A stretch of DNA of 64,000 nt from Isosphaera sp. (GCA_013822345.1 PNKH01000014.1:31418-95417); one strand, 5' to 3'; shown: positions 18,395 to 26,470, numbered from the stretch's first letter. Numbers and translations are program-made. Notes: generated by a model not told the origin, from the letters alone.

Positions 18395-19378
18395 CTACTG
18401 CTCGAACGCCTTCTTCTGGGCCGCCTCCCGCATCGGGTCGTGCAGCTGCGAGAAGTAGTAGAAGAAGTTGCTCGCCGTCTTCTCCCCGAGGACGAAGTCG
18501 AAGTACACCCGCTGCCCGCCGCGCGGCCACTCCACCCCGTCGGCCAGCAGCGCGTCGACCGTCCCGATCAGGCTCTCGCCCGCCTTCAGCTTCACCGGCT
18601 GCGCCGCCTTCGCCCGGCCGCACCCGACCAGCAGGTGCGGCCGGTCCTTCACCATCACGAACAGGCTGTCGGCCCAGAAGATCGTCTTCCCGTCGGTCAG
18701 CAGCGCCGGCACCTCCACGTCCTTGTCCGACGTGTTCCTCAGCGTCACCTTGAACTTCCCGTCCCCGTACATGTCGTTCTTGAACTTCTGCGGGTTCTCG
18801 GCCGGCACCTGCTCGACCGTGAACTCGACCGCGTCCCCGACGAGCAGCGCCGGCCGGCCGCACTTCGAACACTCCGGCCCCTTCGGCTTCGCCGCCCCCT
18901 CCGGCCACGCCCGGACCCGCAGCCCGGCCCACGGCGACACCGGCTTGCCGCCCTCGACCGTCCAGCCGACCGGCAGCGCCAACAGCGCCTTCGCCTTTTC
19001 CACCGACTCCTTCTCCGCCGGCCCGATGTACGACACCACCCAGTTCTTGTCCTGCAGCTTCACCGCCACCAGGAACGACTGGTCGGCCGGGAACGTCGGG
19101 GCGTTCTGCTGCCGGACCTGGTAGCGGAACGCGGCCACGTCCTTCGGGGCCTTCCCGCGGAGCGACTCGGCCGCCTCGAACGTCAGCGTGTAGGAGCGGA
19201 GCGGCGGGTCGCTCAGCCCGACCGGCCCGGCCTGCGCCTTCGTCACCTTCCCGACGAACACCCACTGGCCGGTCGCGACCGGGGCGACCGGGTCCGGGTC
19301 GGCGGCCGGGGCCTGCGCCCACGAGACGGCCGTCACCACGGCCGCGCACCACGAGCGGAAGTCGTTCGACCCGAGCAT
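18395..19378 (-). CDS. Secreted protein of unknown function with Cys pair
   Basis: 327 aa from ATG 19378 (GGAGA upstream); the frame upstream to 19480 crosses the promoter of the divergent DUF1501 gene and is not used. The N-terminus has a short hydrophobic stretch ending in AQAPAA, a possible signal. Two domains are suggested: an N-terminal half with WVFVGKVTKAQAG, a pattern seen in NTR-like inhibitors, and a C-terminal half with FKVTLRNTSDKDVEVPALL, like an immunoglobulin-type fold. CSKCGRP could bind metal. The family is not recognised. Confidence 0.65.
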   Translation of the reverse strand: MLGSNDFRSWCAAVVTAVSWAQAPAADPDPVAPVATGQWVFVGKVTKAQAGPVGLSDPPLRSYTLTFEAAESLRGKAPKDVAAFRYQVRQQNAPTFPADQSFLVAVKLQDKNWVVSYIGPAEKESVEKAKALLALPVGWTVEGGKPVSPWAGLRVRAWPEGAAKPKGPECSKCGRPALLVGDAVEFTVEQVPAENPQKFKNDMYGDGKFKVTLRNTSDKDVEVPALLTDGKTIFWADSLFVMVKDRPHLLVGCGRAKAAQPVKLKAGESLIGTVDALLADGVEWPRGGQRVYFDFVLGEKTASNFFYYFSQLHDPMREAAQKKAFEQ

Positions 19379-19431
19379 CGGCGGTCTCCGGATGAGGGGG
19401 AGGGATGTGCAGAGGGTACCGGGCCGGGCGG

Positions 19432-19460
19432 TTGGCCACAACTCCCGAGTCGGGTAAACT
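19432..19460 (+). promoter_or_regulatory. Candidate promoter of the DUF1501 gene
   Basis: TTGGCC (19432-19437), 17 bases, TAAACT (19455-19460), with the shared core GGGTAAACTAC at 19452-19462. The core ends 44 bases before the ATG, exactly as upstream of the PSD1 gene. Confidence 0.6.
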
Positions 19461-19465
19461 ACAAT

Positions 19466-19494
19466 CCTCCGGTCGCTCACGCCCCCGGCTCGCC
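19466..19494. repeat. Single arm of a family H palindrome
   Basis: CCTCCGGTCGCTCACGCC and the following bases match the right arm of the family H elements at 51494 and 58976, but the complementary left arm is absent. The half-copy lies in the predicted 5' leader of the DUF1501 gene. Confidence 0.8.
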
Positions 19495-19506
19495 AGGGCC
19501 CCCGCC

Positions 19507-20979
19507 ATGACGCACGTCCCCCGCCTGTTCGCCTCTCCAGAGGCCGCGTACCGCTCGCGCCGCGAGTTCCTCGCCAAGGCCGGCGGCGGGTTCGGCATGC
19601 TCGCCCTCGCCGACCTCCTCCGGGCGGAGGACAAGACGGCCGGGGTAAACCCGGCCGCTCGCCCGGCCGGGCCGCTCGCCCCGCGGGCGCCGCACTTCCC
19701 GGCCAAGGCGAAGCGCGTCATCTGGCTGTTCATGAACGGCGGGCCGAGCCACGTCGACACCTGGGACCACAAGCCGGAGCTGGACAAGCAGGACGGGAAG
19801 GAGCTGAAGGGGTTCGACCCGAACACCGGGTTCTTCAACGCCCAGGTCGGGCCGCTGATGAAGTCGCCGTTCAGGTTCGCCAAGTATGGGCAGTGCGGGA
19901 AGATGGTCAGCGACCTCTTCCCGCACATGGCGAAGCACGTCGACAAGATGGCGTTCGTCCACTCGCTCTGGAGCGACTCGAACAACCACTCCCCGGCCCT
20001 GTTCAAGATGAACACCGGGATGAGCCGGATGGGGTTCCCGTGCGCCGGCTCATGGGTGACCTACGGCCTCGGCAGCGAGAGCCAGAGCCTGCCGGCGTTC
20101 TGCGTCATGTACGACACCCTCGGCCGGGGCGTCCCGAAGGGCCACTCGCTGAACTGGGGGGCGGGGTTCCTGCCGACTGTGTACCAGGGGACGGCGTTCA
20201 AGCCGCAGGGCGAGCCGATCGACAACCTCACCCGCCCGTCGGACCTCACCGCCGACGGCCAGCGGGCGCAGCTCGACCTCCTCGCGAAGCTCAACAAAAA
20301 GGGGATGGAGAAGCTGCCGCCCGACCCGGACCTGACCGCCCGGGTCGAGACGTTCGAGCTGGCGTACCGGATGCAGATGGCCGCCCCGGACGCCCTCGAC
20401 CTGTCGAAGGAGACGGCGGAGACGCAGAAGCTGTACGGGCTGGACAACCCGAAGGCGACCCACTTCGCGAAGCAGTGCCTGACCGCCCGCCGGCTCGTCG
20501 AGCGCGGGGTCCGGTTCGTGCAGATCTACAGCGGCGGGATGGAGAACGACCTCTCCTGGGACGGGCACAACAACATCGTGAAGAACCACACCGGGTTCGC
20601 CGCCGAGACCGACCAGCCGATCGCCGGCTTACTCGAAGACCTCGACCGCCGCGGGCTGCTGGCGGACACGCTCGTGATCTGGGGCGGGGAGTTCGGCCGG
20701 CTGCCGATCGTGCAGAAGGGGAACGCCGGGCGGGACCACAACCCGCACGCGATCACGTACTGGCTCGCCGGCGGCGGGGTGAAGGGCGGGGTCAGCTACG
20801 GGGCGAGCGACGAGATCGGGTTCAAGGCGGCCGAGAACCGGGTGAGCATCAACGACTTCCACGCCACTGTCCTGCACCTCATGGGGATGGACCACAAGAA
20901 GCTGACGTACCGGCACAACGGCCGGGACTTCCGGCTGACGGACGTGGCCGGGACGGTGGTGAAGGAGGTCCTCTCGTAG
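19507..20979 (+). CDS. DUF1501 protein, Tat-exported sulfatase-like fold
   Basis: 490 aa. SRREFLAKAGGGFGMLALADLL is a twin-arginine signal in two parts (SRREFLAKAG, then a hydrophobic core). The body shows the DUF1501 pattern: WLFMNGGPSHVDTWDHKPEL, GKMVSDLFPHMAKHVDKMA, GRDHNPHAITYWLAGGG and the ending VLHLMGMDH. The fold is related to alkaline phosphatase/sulfatase, but activity is not established for the family. It works with PSD1 proteins, one of which lies 2.2 kb upstream. Its TAG stop (20977-20979) lies inside the left 112-bp palindrome. Confidence 0.88.
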   Translation: MTHVPRLFASPEAAYRSRREFLAKAGGGFGMLALADLLRAEDKTAGVNPAARPAGPLAPRAPHFPAKAKRVIWLFMNGGPSHVDTWDHKPELDKQDGKELKGFDPNTGFFNAQVGPLMKSPFRFAKYGQCGKMVSDLFPHMAKHVDKMAFVHSLWSDSNNHSPALFKMNTGMSRMGFPCAGSWVTYGLGSESQSLPAFCVMYDTLGRGVPKGHSLNWGAGFLPTVYQGTAFKPQGEPIDNLTRPSDLTADGQRAQLDLLAKLNKKGMEKLPPDPDLTARVETFELAYRMQMAAPDALDLSKETAETQKLYGLDNPKATHFAKQCLTARRLVERGVRFVQIYSGGMENDLSWDGHNNIVKNHTGFAAETDQPIAGLLEDLDRRGLLADTLVIWGGEFGRLPIVQKGNAGRDHNPHAITYWLAGGGVKGGVSYGASDEIGFKAAENRVSINDFHATVLHLMGMDHKKLTYRHNGRDFRLTDVAGTVVKEVLS

Positions 20980-21086
20980 GGTGCGGTCGAGGCCGCGCTT
21001 CGCGGCCGATGACGCACCACGACCGCGCGGGCGTGAAGACGGTGCGTCGTCGCCGGGCGAGGCGCCCGGCTCGACCGCACCCTACG
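20975..21086. repeat. Palindrome family F, copy 1 (112 bp), left of the RAYT
   Basis: Outer arms CGTAGGGTGCGGTCGAG (20975-20991) and its complement (21070-21086). Inside are two small hairpins, GCCGCG-CTT-CGCGGC and GCCGGGCG-AGG-CGCCCGGC, and a central pair GACGCACC/GGTGCGTC, giving a cloverleaf-like shape. It includes the TAG stop of the DUF1501 gene. The copy at 21661 is nearly the same sequence in reverse orientation. Confidence 0.93.
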
Positions 21087-21105
21087 GCCCCGGCCGGAGC
21101 CGGCG

Positions 21106-21656
21106 ATGCCCACCTACCGCCGCAACTACGTCCCGGGCGGCACCTACTTCTTCACGGTTGTGACGCACGGCCGGGCCCCGATCCTGACGACCCTCTCGGT
21201 CGTCGGTGCCTCCGGTCGGCGTTCGAGGCCGAGCGTGAGGTTCGGCCGTTCGACCTCGTCGCGTTCGTCCTGCTCCCGGAACACCTGCACACGGTCTGGG
21301 TACTCCCCGAGGGCGACTCGAACTACTCGACCCGGTGGCGGCGGATCAAGGGGCGGTTCACCGAAGTGTTTCTGGAGGCCGGCGGGGGCGAGGGTGAGAC
21401 GAGCCGGTCGCGGGCGGTGCGGTCGGAGCGGGGCGTCTGGCAGCGGCGGTTCTGGGAGCACACCGTCCGGGACGAGGACGACCTGGAGCGGTGCCTGAAT
21501 TACACCCACTACAACCCGGTCGAGCACGGCCGGGTCGCGGCCGTCGCCGACTACCCGTGGTCGTCCTTCCACCGGTACGCGGCGTCGGGCGACTACCCGC
21601 CGGACTGGGGGTCGGTGGGTGACCCCGGGGACATCCCGGGCGCCGAGTGGGAGTGA
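21106..21656 (+). pseudogene. REP-associated tyrosine transposase (RAYT), frameshifted
   Basis: Y1-transposase (IS200-like) family. The N-terminus MPTYRRNYVPGGTYFFTVVT is in one frame from ATG 21106 (GGAG seven bases upstream). From about 21190 the homology continues in another frame: LGRRCLRSAFEAE, VAFVLLPEHLHTVW with the HxH metal motif, WQRRFWEHT and YTHYNPVEHG, where the catalytic-type Tyr is expected, then WSSFHRY. One missing base near 21190 restores a 183-residue protein. RAYTs act on single-stranded REP hairpins. The gene lies between two inverted copies of palindrome F, its probable substrates. Confidence 0.85.
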
Positions 21657-21660
21657 CGAC

Positions 21661-21772
21661 CGTAGGGTGCGGTCGAGCCGGGCGCTTCGCCCGGCGACGA
21701 CGCACCGCGCCGCCGACCGCGCGGTCGTGGTGCGTCGTCGGCCGCGAGGCGCGGCCTCGACCGCACCCTACG
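21661..21772. repeat. Palindrome family F, copy 2 (112 bp), right of the RAYT
   Basis: Outer arms 21661-21677 and 21756-21772 are perfect 17-bp complements. The inner hairpins are those of copy 1 in swapped order, so the element is inverted relative to it and has the same length. Its right end contains the TAG stop (complement of 21768-21770) of the desaturase gene. Confidence 0.93.
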
Positions 21773-22658
21773 AGGCCATGTTCTTCCCCAGTGCCCGCTC
21801 CGTCGGCTCGCGCACGTCCCACACCAGGCCCACCGCCGCCAGCGCCCGGATCGCGTAGTAGCTCGCGTCCACCTCCCACCACCGGAACCCCTGCCGGGCG
21901 CAGCTCGGGTAGTGGTGGTGGTTGTTGTGCCACCCCTCCCCGAGCGTCAGCACCGCCGCCCACCAGCAGTTCTTGCTCGCGTCCGCCGTCGCGTACCGCC
22001 GCGTCCCGAACAGGTGGCACGCCGAGTTCACCAGGAACGTCCCGTGGTACAAGAGCACGGTGCTCACCAGGAACCCCCACACCACCCCGCTCCACCCGTC
22101 GACCAGGTAGCACAGCCCCGCCAGCGCCAGCCCCGGCACCCAGGTGAAGAACGTGTCCAGGAGCCGCAGCTCCGGGTACCGGGCGAAGTCCTTCAGCCCC
22201 GGGGCGTCCCGGAACCGGCCGGAGATCACCCACCCGACGTGCGCCCACCACACGGTGCGGATCACCGGCGAGTGCGGGTCGTCCTCCTGGTCGGAGTGCT
22301 TGTGGTGGTGGCGGTGGTGCCCGGCCCACCACAGCGGCCCCTTCTGCATCGCCGAGCACCCGACCCACGCCAGCACGAACTGGAACCACCGGCTCGTCTT
22401 GTACGCCCGGTGGGCGAAGTACCGGTGGTACACCGCGGTGATGCCGAACATCCGCACGACGTAGAACAGCGCGCACAGCCCGACCGCGGTCCACGTCACC
22501 GGGACCAGGAACGGGGTGACCACGGCCGCGACGTGGAGCAGCACGAACGGCCCGGCCCGCAGCCGGGCGTACCAGCCGACGTCGGGGCGCGGGAGTCTGA
22601 GGGCGGGGAGCGACGGGAGGGCGGGCAGGACGCCCGACGGCGGCGCGGCGGTGGGAAT
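21768..22658 (-). CDS. Membrane fatty acid desaturase (delta-9 acyl-CoA type)
   Basis: About 296 aa. The three histidine boxes of the di-iron site are present: HRYFAHR, HHRHHH and HNNHHH. Hydrophobic segments lie between them, as in acyl-CoA/acyl-lipid desaturases that introduce a double bond into membrane fatty acids. The start is uncertain: no ATG, GTG or TTG occurs in frame between the domain and 22799, which already lies inside the divergent gene. ATT at 22656-22658 with a GAGAG-like site six bases upstream is the best guess. Its TAG stop comes from the adjoining palindrome. Confidence 0.8.
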   Translation of the reverse strand: MPTAAPPSGVLPALPSLPALRLPRPDVGWYARLRAGPFVLLHVAAVVTPFLVPVTWTAVGLCALFYVVRMFGITAVYHRYFAHRAYKTSRWFQFVLAWVGCSAMQKGPLWWAGHHRHHHKHSDQEDDPHSPVIRTVWWAHVGWVISGRFRDAPGLKDFARYPELRLLDTFFTWVPGLALAGLCYLVDGWSGVVWGFLVSTVLLYHGTFLVNSACHLFGTRRYATADASKNCWWAAVLTLGEGWHNNHHHYPSCARQGFRWWEVDASYYAIRALAAVGLVWDVREPTERALGKNMAS

Positions 22659-22751
22659 GGCGGCTCTCGTGCGCGGGGTCGGGGCGAGCCCGGATAAGAT
22701 AGGACGCCGGGCCGCGGGATGCTCGCACGAAATCCCGAACCGGTCAACACC

Positions 22752-22757
22752 TATAAT
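22752..22757 (+). promoter_or_regulatory. Perfect -10 hexamer before the CoxG-like gene
   Basis: TATAAT, 27 bases upstream of the ATG at 22785. No convincing -35 is visible at the standard distance, but such a hexamer is rare in this GC-rich DNA. Confidence 0.4.
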
Positions 22758-22784
22758 GCCGCGGACCCGCCCCCGGAGCGCCCG

Positions 22785-23231
22785 ATGAGCCAGTTCCAAG
22801 GCGAGAAGACGTTCCCCCTGCCGGTCGCCGAGGTGGCGGCCGGGCTGTCCGACGCCGCCTTCCTGGCCGGGTGCCTGCCGGACGCCGAGGTGTCCGAGGC
22901 GACCCCGGAGCGGGCCGTCTGGAAGCAGCGGCCGAAGCTCTCGTTCCTGACCGGCAGTCTGACCACGGAACTCACCCGCACCGCCCACGACCCGGGGAAG
23001 TCGGTCAGCTTCGGGGTGGTGGCGAAGGCGATCGGGGCGAGCAGCACGGTCGGCACCGCCCTGACCTTCGCCCCGGCCGACGGCGGGACGGTGGTCCGGT
23101 GGGCGGCCGAGATCACCCAGGTGACCGGCCTCTTGAAGATGGTCCCCGGCGGGCTGATCCGCGGGGCCGCCGAGAAGGTGATCGCGGACGTGTGGGAGGC
23201 GGTGGCGGCGAAGTTGGCGGCGGGGTCGTGA
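22785..23231 (+). CDS. SRPBCC/CoxG-like protein
   Basis: 148 aa. The pattern FQGEKTFPLPVAEVAAGLSDAAFLAGCLPDAE, seen as two blocks (GEKTFPLPVAEV, then FLAGCLPDAE), is the START-like ligand-binding fold of CoxG (carbon monoxide dehydrogenase subunit G family). The strand GTVVRWAAEITQVTG and the C-terminal helix IADVWEAVAAKL close the barrel. No Mo-hydroxylase genes are nearby, so a CO-related role is not supported; a general lipid- or ligand-binding role is more cautious. RBS GGAG stands eight bases upstream of the ATG. Confidence 0.75.
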   Translation: MSQFQGEKTFPLPVAEVAAGLSDAAFLAGCLPDAEVSEATPERAVWKQRPKLSFLTGSLTTELTRTAHDPGKSVSFGVVAKAIGASSTVGTALTFAPADGGTVVRWAAEITQVTGLLKMVPGGLIRGAAEKVIADVWEAVAAKLAAGS

Positions 23232-23250
23232 GACCCTGGGCCCGCGCTCC

Positions 23251-23441
23251 GGGAGTTCCGCCGACGCCGCCAGGGGTTGCGCTCCGGCCCTCCGGGCCGT
23301 CGCTCCACCCCTGGCTACCGTCCGACGCCCCTGCCGGGGCTAAAACCATGTAGCCGCGGAGCGGCGACCGAGGGTAGCCAGGGGTGGAGCGACGGCCCGG
23401 AGGGCCGGAGCGCAACCCCTGGCGGCGTCGGCGGAACTCCC
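23251..23441. repeat. Palindrome family B, copy 3 (69-bp perfect arms)
   Basis: Arms 23251-23319 and 23373-23441 are exact 69-bp complements around a 53-base centre. The arms hold the family B motifs CAGGGGTTGCGCT and GTAGCCAGGGGTGGAG. It lies between two convergent genes and reaches to three bases from the stop codon of the next gene. Confidence 0.93.
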
Positions 23442-23443
23442 GG

Positions 23444-24049
23444 TCACTTCACCGCCTCGTACCGCAGCTCCTGCACCACCTTCGCGAGGCGGTCCGTCGT
23501 GGCTTGGTCCGGGGTGCCGTTCACCTTCATCCGGAGCCGGCCGGCGGCGTCGAACACGAGCAGGTTCGGCTCCCCGGCGGCCTGGCCGAACATCCCCTTC
23601 AGGGTGTCGGCGAAGTCGAGCCAGACGACCGCGTCCGGGGACGCCTTGGCGACCTGCCCGCGGATCAGCCCGCGGACCGGCCCCGGCACCTTCCCGCAGC
23701 ACGCCACCGGCACCACCACCACGTCCGGCGACGTCTGCCCGGGCTTCAGGTTGTCGAGCGGCACGACCGCGGCGGTCCGGGCCTTGGCCGGCGGCTGGCC
23801 CTTGGCGTCCGGGTGCCAGCGGACGTGCAGCGCCTCCCCGACCGCCCGGCACGGGTCGGTCGCCTTCCGGTCCCCGTAGACGACGACCACCACCCGCCCG
23901 CGGAGGTCGGCGAGGTCGGCCTTCCGGTCGAACTGGTCTTCCAGCACCAGGTCGACCGGCGCCGCGGCCGGCGGCTGGGCGGCGGCCGGCGCGGCCAGCA
24001 GGGCGAGGGCCAGAGCGCTCCGCTTCGCGGCGCGGGTCGATGTCGTCAT
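23444..24049 (-). CDS. Secreted thioredoxin-fold (redoxin-like) protein
   Basis: 201 aa. The Ala-rich signal peptide SALALALLAAPAAAQ ends near residue 25. The mature part begins with LEDQFDRKADLADLRGRVVVVVYGD, the opening of redoxin/YtfJ-like domains, split as LEDQFDRKADL and RGRVVVVVYGD. It continues with PNLLVFDAAGRLRMKVNG. A CC pair in VACCGKVPG is present, but the usual CxxC is absent from the expected position, so redox activity is uncertain. The start at 24049 gives a clean signal peptide. Confidence 0.7.
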   Translation of the reverse strand: MTTSTRAAKRSALALALLAAPAAAQPPAAAPVDLVLEDQFDRKADLADLRGRVVVVVYGDRKATDPCRAVGEALHVRWHPDAKGQPPAKARTAAVVPLDNLKPGQTSPDVVVVPVACCGKVPGPVRGLIRGQVAKASPDAVVWLDFADTLKGMFGQAAGEPNLLVFDAAGRLRMKVNGTPDQATTDRLAKVVQELRYEAVK

Positions 24050-24088
24050 CGCGGTACCCCTTACATGCGACCCCGGAACGGACCGCCG

Positions 24089-24156
24089 GGCGAACCGCGA
24101 CCGTCAGGGAGCGGGTGGCGGGGGTCGCACCCGCTCCCTGACGGTCGCGGTTCGCC
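24089..24156. repeat. Palindrome family D, copy 1
   Basis: Arms 24089-24117 and 24128-24156 are perfect 29-bp complements. The second copy is at 28877-28949. It lies six bases beyond the stop codon of the ABC permease gene, read on the minus strand. Confidence 0.92.
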
Positions 24157-24161
24157 GGTGC

Positions 24162-25346
24162 TCACACGTCGCCGGCGCGGAGCCGCCGCTCGCCGGCCTT
24201 CAGCCGCCACGCCGCCAGCGCGAAGAACGCCGCCGCGAACCCGGCCACGGCCAGCACGCTCGGCAGCACCGCCGCCAGCCCCAACCCCTCCCACGTCACC
24301 CCGCCGAGCCCGCGCATCGCCCACGCCGTCGGGAGTGACAGCGCGACGTCACGCACCCACCCCGGCAGCAAGAACGCCGGCACCCACAGCCCGCCGACCA
24401 TCGACACCGTCAGGATCACGAGGACGCTGACGCTCCGGGCCCGGGCCTCCGTCCCGCCGACCGCCGCGACCAGCAGCCCGGTCGCCGCCGCCAGCCCGCA
24501 CGCGGCCGCCGCCAGGAGCACGAACCCGGTCACCGAACCGGTCACCGCCACCCCGAACGCCAGGTAGCCGAACCCGAACGTGACCAGCACCTGCACCAGG
24601 GCGACGGCGGCGGTCGCCAGGGCCTTGCCGGCGAGCACGCACCCGACCGGGACCGGGGCCGCCCGCGTCCGCGCCCACACCCCGCGCTCCCGCTCCCGGA
24701 GGAACAACAGCCCGCTCTCCATCCCCCAGAACAGGAGGTACTGCAGCGTCATCCCGCAGAAGCTGTGCGAGTACGCGTTGAACCTCGCCCCGCCGGCCGA
24801 CACCGCCGCCGCGTCCACCCGGAACGGGGCCGCCAGCACCTCCTCGCCCTTCCCGTGCAGGAACCCGCCGAACTTCTCCCGGGCGAGCCGCCGCATCACC
24901 ACCTCGGTCACCACCCCCTCGGCCCACTGCCGCTCCGCCGCGGCCGCCGGGTGGTGCAGCAGCCGCAGTTCCGGCCGCTCCCCCGACACGCCCGGCTGCC
25001 AGTCCTTCAGCCGCTCGAACCCGGCCGGCAGGACCACCGCGACGGCCGGCCGCCGTTCGGCGACGGCGGCTTCGGCCTCGGCGCGGGTGACGGACTTGGC
25101 GTCGAGCCGCGGCGACGCGAGGAGGTCGGCGGCGACGCGGGCGGTGAGCGGGCCGTCGTCCTCGACCACGACGAGCACGGGCAAGGTGTTCGGGGTCGCG
25201 TCCGGGGTCGGGCGGTGGAAGATCATGCCGAACGCGGACGCCAGCACGACCGGGACGGCCAGGCACAACAGCGCCGCCCGCCGGTCGGCCCAGAATAGCC
25301 GCCAGTCCTTGCCGGCCAGCGCCAGGATCAGGCTGAGTCGCGCCAT
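24162..25346 (-). CDS. ABC-2 type transporter permease
   Basis: 394 aa membrane protein. One N-terminal hydrophobic helix (LLCLAVPVVLASAFGMIF) is followed by a large soluble domain of ~180 residues, then five more helices in the C-terminal half, including LVQVLVTFGFGYLAFGV and SVLVILTVSMVGGLWVP. This is the ABC2_membrane_3 layout of exporter permeases. It is encoded directly after the ATPase gene at 25471-26397 in the same direction, separated by palindrome F copy 3. The substrate is unknown; antibiotics or lipids are typical. Confidence 0.85.
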   Translation of the reverse strand: MARLSLILALAGKDWRLFWADRRAALLCLAVPVVLASAFGMIFHRPTPDATPNTLPVLVVVEDDGPLTARVAADLLASPRLDAKSVTRAEAEAAVAERRPAVAVVLPAGFERLKDWQPGVSGERPELRLLHHPAAAAERQWAEGVVTEVVMRRLAREKFGGFLHGKGEEVLAAPFRVDAAAVSAGGARFNAYSHSFCGMTLQYLLFWGMESGLLFLRERERGVWARTRAAPVPVGCVLAGKALATAAVALVQVLVTFGFGYLAFGVAVTGSVTGFVLLAAAACGLAAATGLLVAAVGGTEARARSVSVLVILTVSMVGGLWVPAFLLPGWVRDVALSLPTAWAMRGLGGVTWEGLGLAAVLPSVLAVAGFAAAFFALAAWRLKAGERRLRAGDV

Positions 25347-25375
25347 CCGTATCGGTCCCGTGGTCTCATCGGTTC

Positions 25376-25474
25376 GTAGGGTGGGCCGAGCCCGGCGCTT
25401 CGCCGGGCTCGGCCCACCGGGCGTCGGCGATGGTGGGACTCGCCCGGCGAAGCGCCGGGCTCGGCCCACCCTAC
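25376..25474. repeat. Palindrome family F, copy 3 (99 bp)
   Basis: Outer arms GTAGGGTGGGCCGAG (25376-25390) and complement (25460-25474), with an inner CCCGGCG-CTT-CGCCGGG hairpin. A shortened relative of the RAYT-flanking elements. Its end supplies the TAG stop (complement of 25471-25473) of the ATPase gene, and it separates ATPase from permease. Confidence 0.9.
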
Positions 25475-26397
25475 ACAGGGTCTTCCGCGCCCCGCCCCAG
25501 CGTCCCGGCCGGGGTGCGGTAGGTGTCCAGCTCCAGCCCCTCGGCCAGCACCGCCGCCAGCGCCGCCCCCAGGTCCGCGGCGGTCGCCGCCCCGAGCCGC
25601 AGCCGCCGGCCGGTCACCTCCAGCTCGACGCCCGGGCCGAGCCGCCGCCGCAGCGCCCGCTGGAGGAACTTCGGCGGCCGGGCCCGCAGGTGGCCGTACA
25701 GCACCGCCCGCCCGGCCCCGCGGCGGAGCACCTCGCCCGGCGGCCCACACGCCACAAGCCGCCCGCCGTCCAGCACCGCCACCCGGTCGCACCCGGCGTC
25801 CGCCTCGTCCAGGTGGTGGGTCGAGAACAGCACCGCGTGCCCGTCGTCCCGCAGCCGGGTCAGGTCGGCGAACAGGGCGTCCCGGCCGGCCGGGTCGAGG
25901 GCGGCGGTCGGCTCGTCGAGGAGCAGCACCGGCGGGTCGTGGGTGAGGGCCGCGGCCAGGTTCAGCCGCTGCCTCATCCCGCCGGAGAAGGTCGAGACGC
26001 GATGGCCGGCGCGGTCCGTCAGCCCGACCCGGGCGAGCACCCGGACCACCCGCCGCCGGAGGTCGTGCCCGCCCAGCCCGTACAACCGGCCGAAGTAGGT
26101 GAGGTTGTCGGCCGCGGTCAGCTCGTCGTACAGCCCGCCGCCCTGCGGCACGAACCCGACCCGGCGGGCGAACCCGGCCGGGTCCGCGGCCCGGGTCACC
26201 CCCTCGACCGCGACCGTCCCGCCGGCCGGGTCGTGGACGCCGGCGGCGACCGCCAGGGTGGTGCTCTTCCCCGACCCGTTCGGGCCGACGAGGCCGACGA
26301 CCTCGCCGCGCCGCACCTCCAGCGACAACCCGTCCACGGCCACCCGGCCGCCGTACCGGGCGCGGACATCGACCAGGCTCAGGGCCGGCGGCGGCAT
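25471..26397 (-). CDS. ABC transporter ATP-binding protein (exporter type)
   Basis: 308 aa. Walker [11 protein letters not shown]-loop [12 protein letters not shown], signature [11 protein letters not shown], Walker [14 protein letters not shown] and switch His in STHHLDEAD are all intact. The ~90 C-terminal residues form the accessory domain typical of DrrA/CcmA-like drug-export ATPases. The start at 26397 is the ATG directly before [10 protein letters not shown]. It forms a two-gene exporter with the permease at 24162. Confidence 0.9.
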   Translation of the reverse strand: MPPPALSLVDVRARYGGRVAVDGLSLEVRRGEVVGLVGPNGSGKSTTLAVAAGVHDPAGGTVAVEGVTRAADPAGFARRVGFVPQGGGLYDELTAADNLTYFGRLYGLGGHDLRRRVVRVLARVGLTDRAGHRVSTFSGGMRQRLNLAAALTHDPPVLLLDEPTAALDPAGRDALFADLTRLRDDGHAVLFSTHHLDEADAGCDRVAVLDGGRLVACGPPGEVLRRGAGRAVLYGHLRARPPKFLQRALRRRLGPGVELEVTGRRLRLGAATAADLGAALAAVLAEGLELDTYRTPAGTLGRGAEDPV

Positions 26398-26470
26398 GGG
26401 ACGCGAACCCGAGGGCGGGGACGGATGTGCGGCACATACCGGCGGGTCGGGGCGGGTGCAAGGCGAACGC

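Larger units (their letters stand above)
20975..21772. mobile_element. RAYT with flanking inverted palindromes (REPtron-like unit)
   Basis: The unit is: 112-bp palindrome (20975-21086), 19 bp, transposase reading region, 4 bp, 112-bp palindrome (21661-21772) in opposite orientation. This is the arrangement known for REP-associated transposases. No target duplication is evident at the outer edges, as expected for Y1 enzymes. Confidence 0.75.

Noticed and set aside
21181..21215. Programmed -1 frameshift in the RAYT
   Set aside because: No slippery heptamer or following pseudoknot is visible at the junction. A one-base deletion or read error is simpler.
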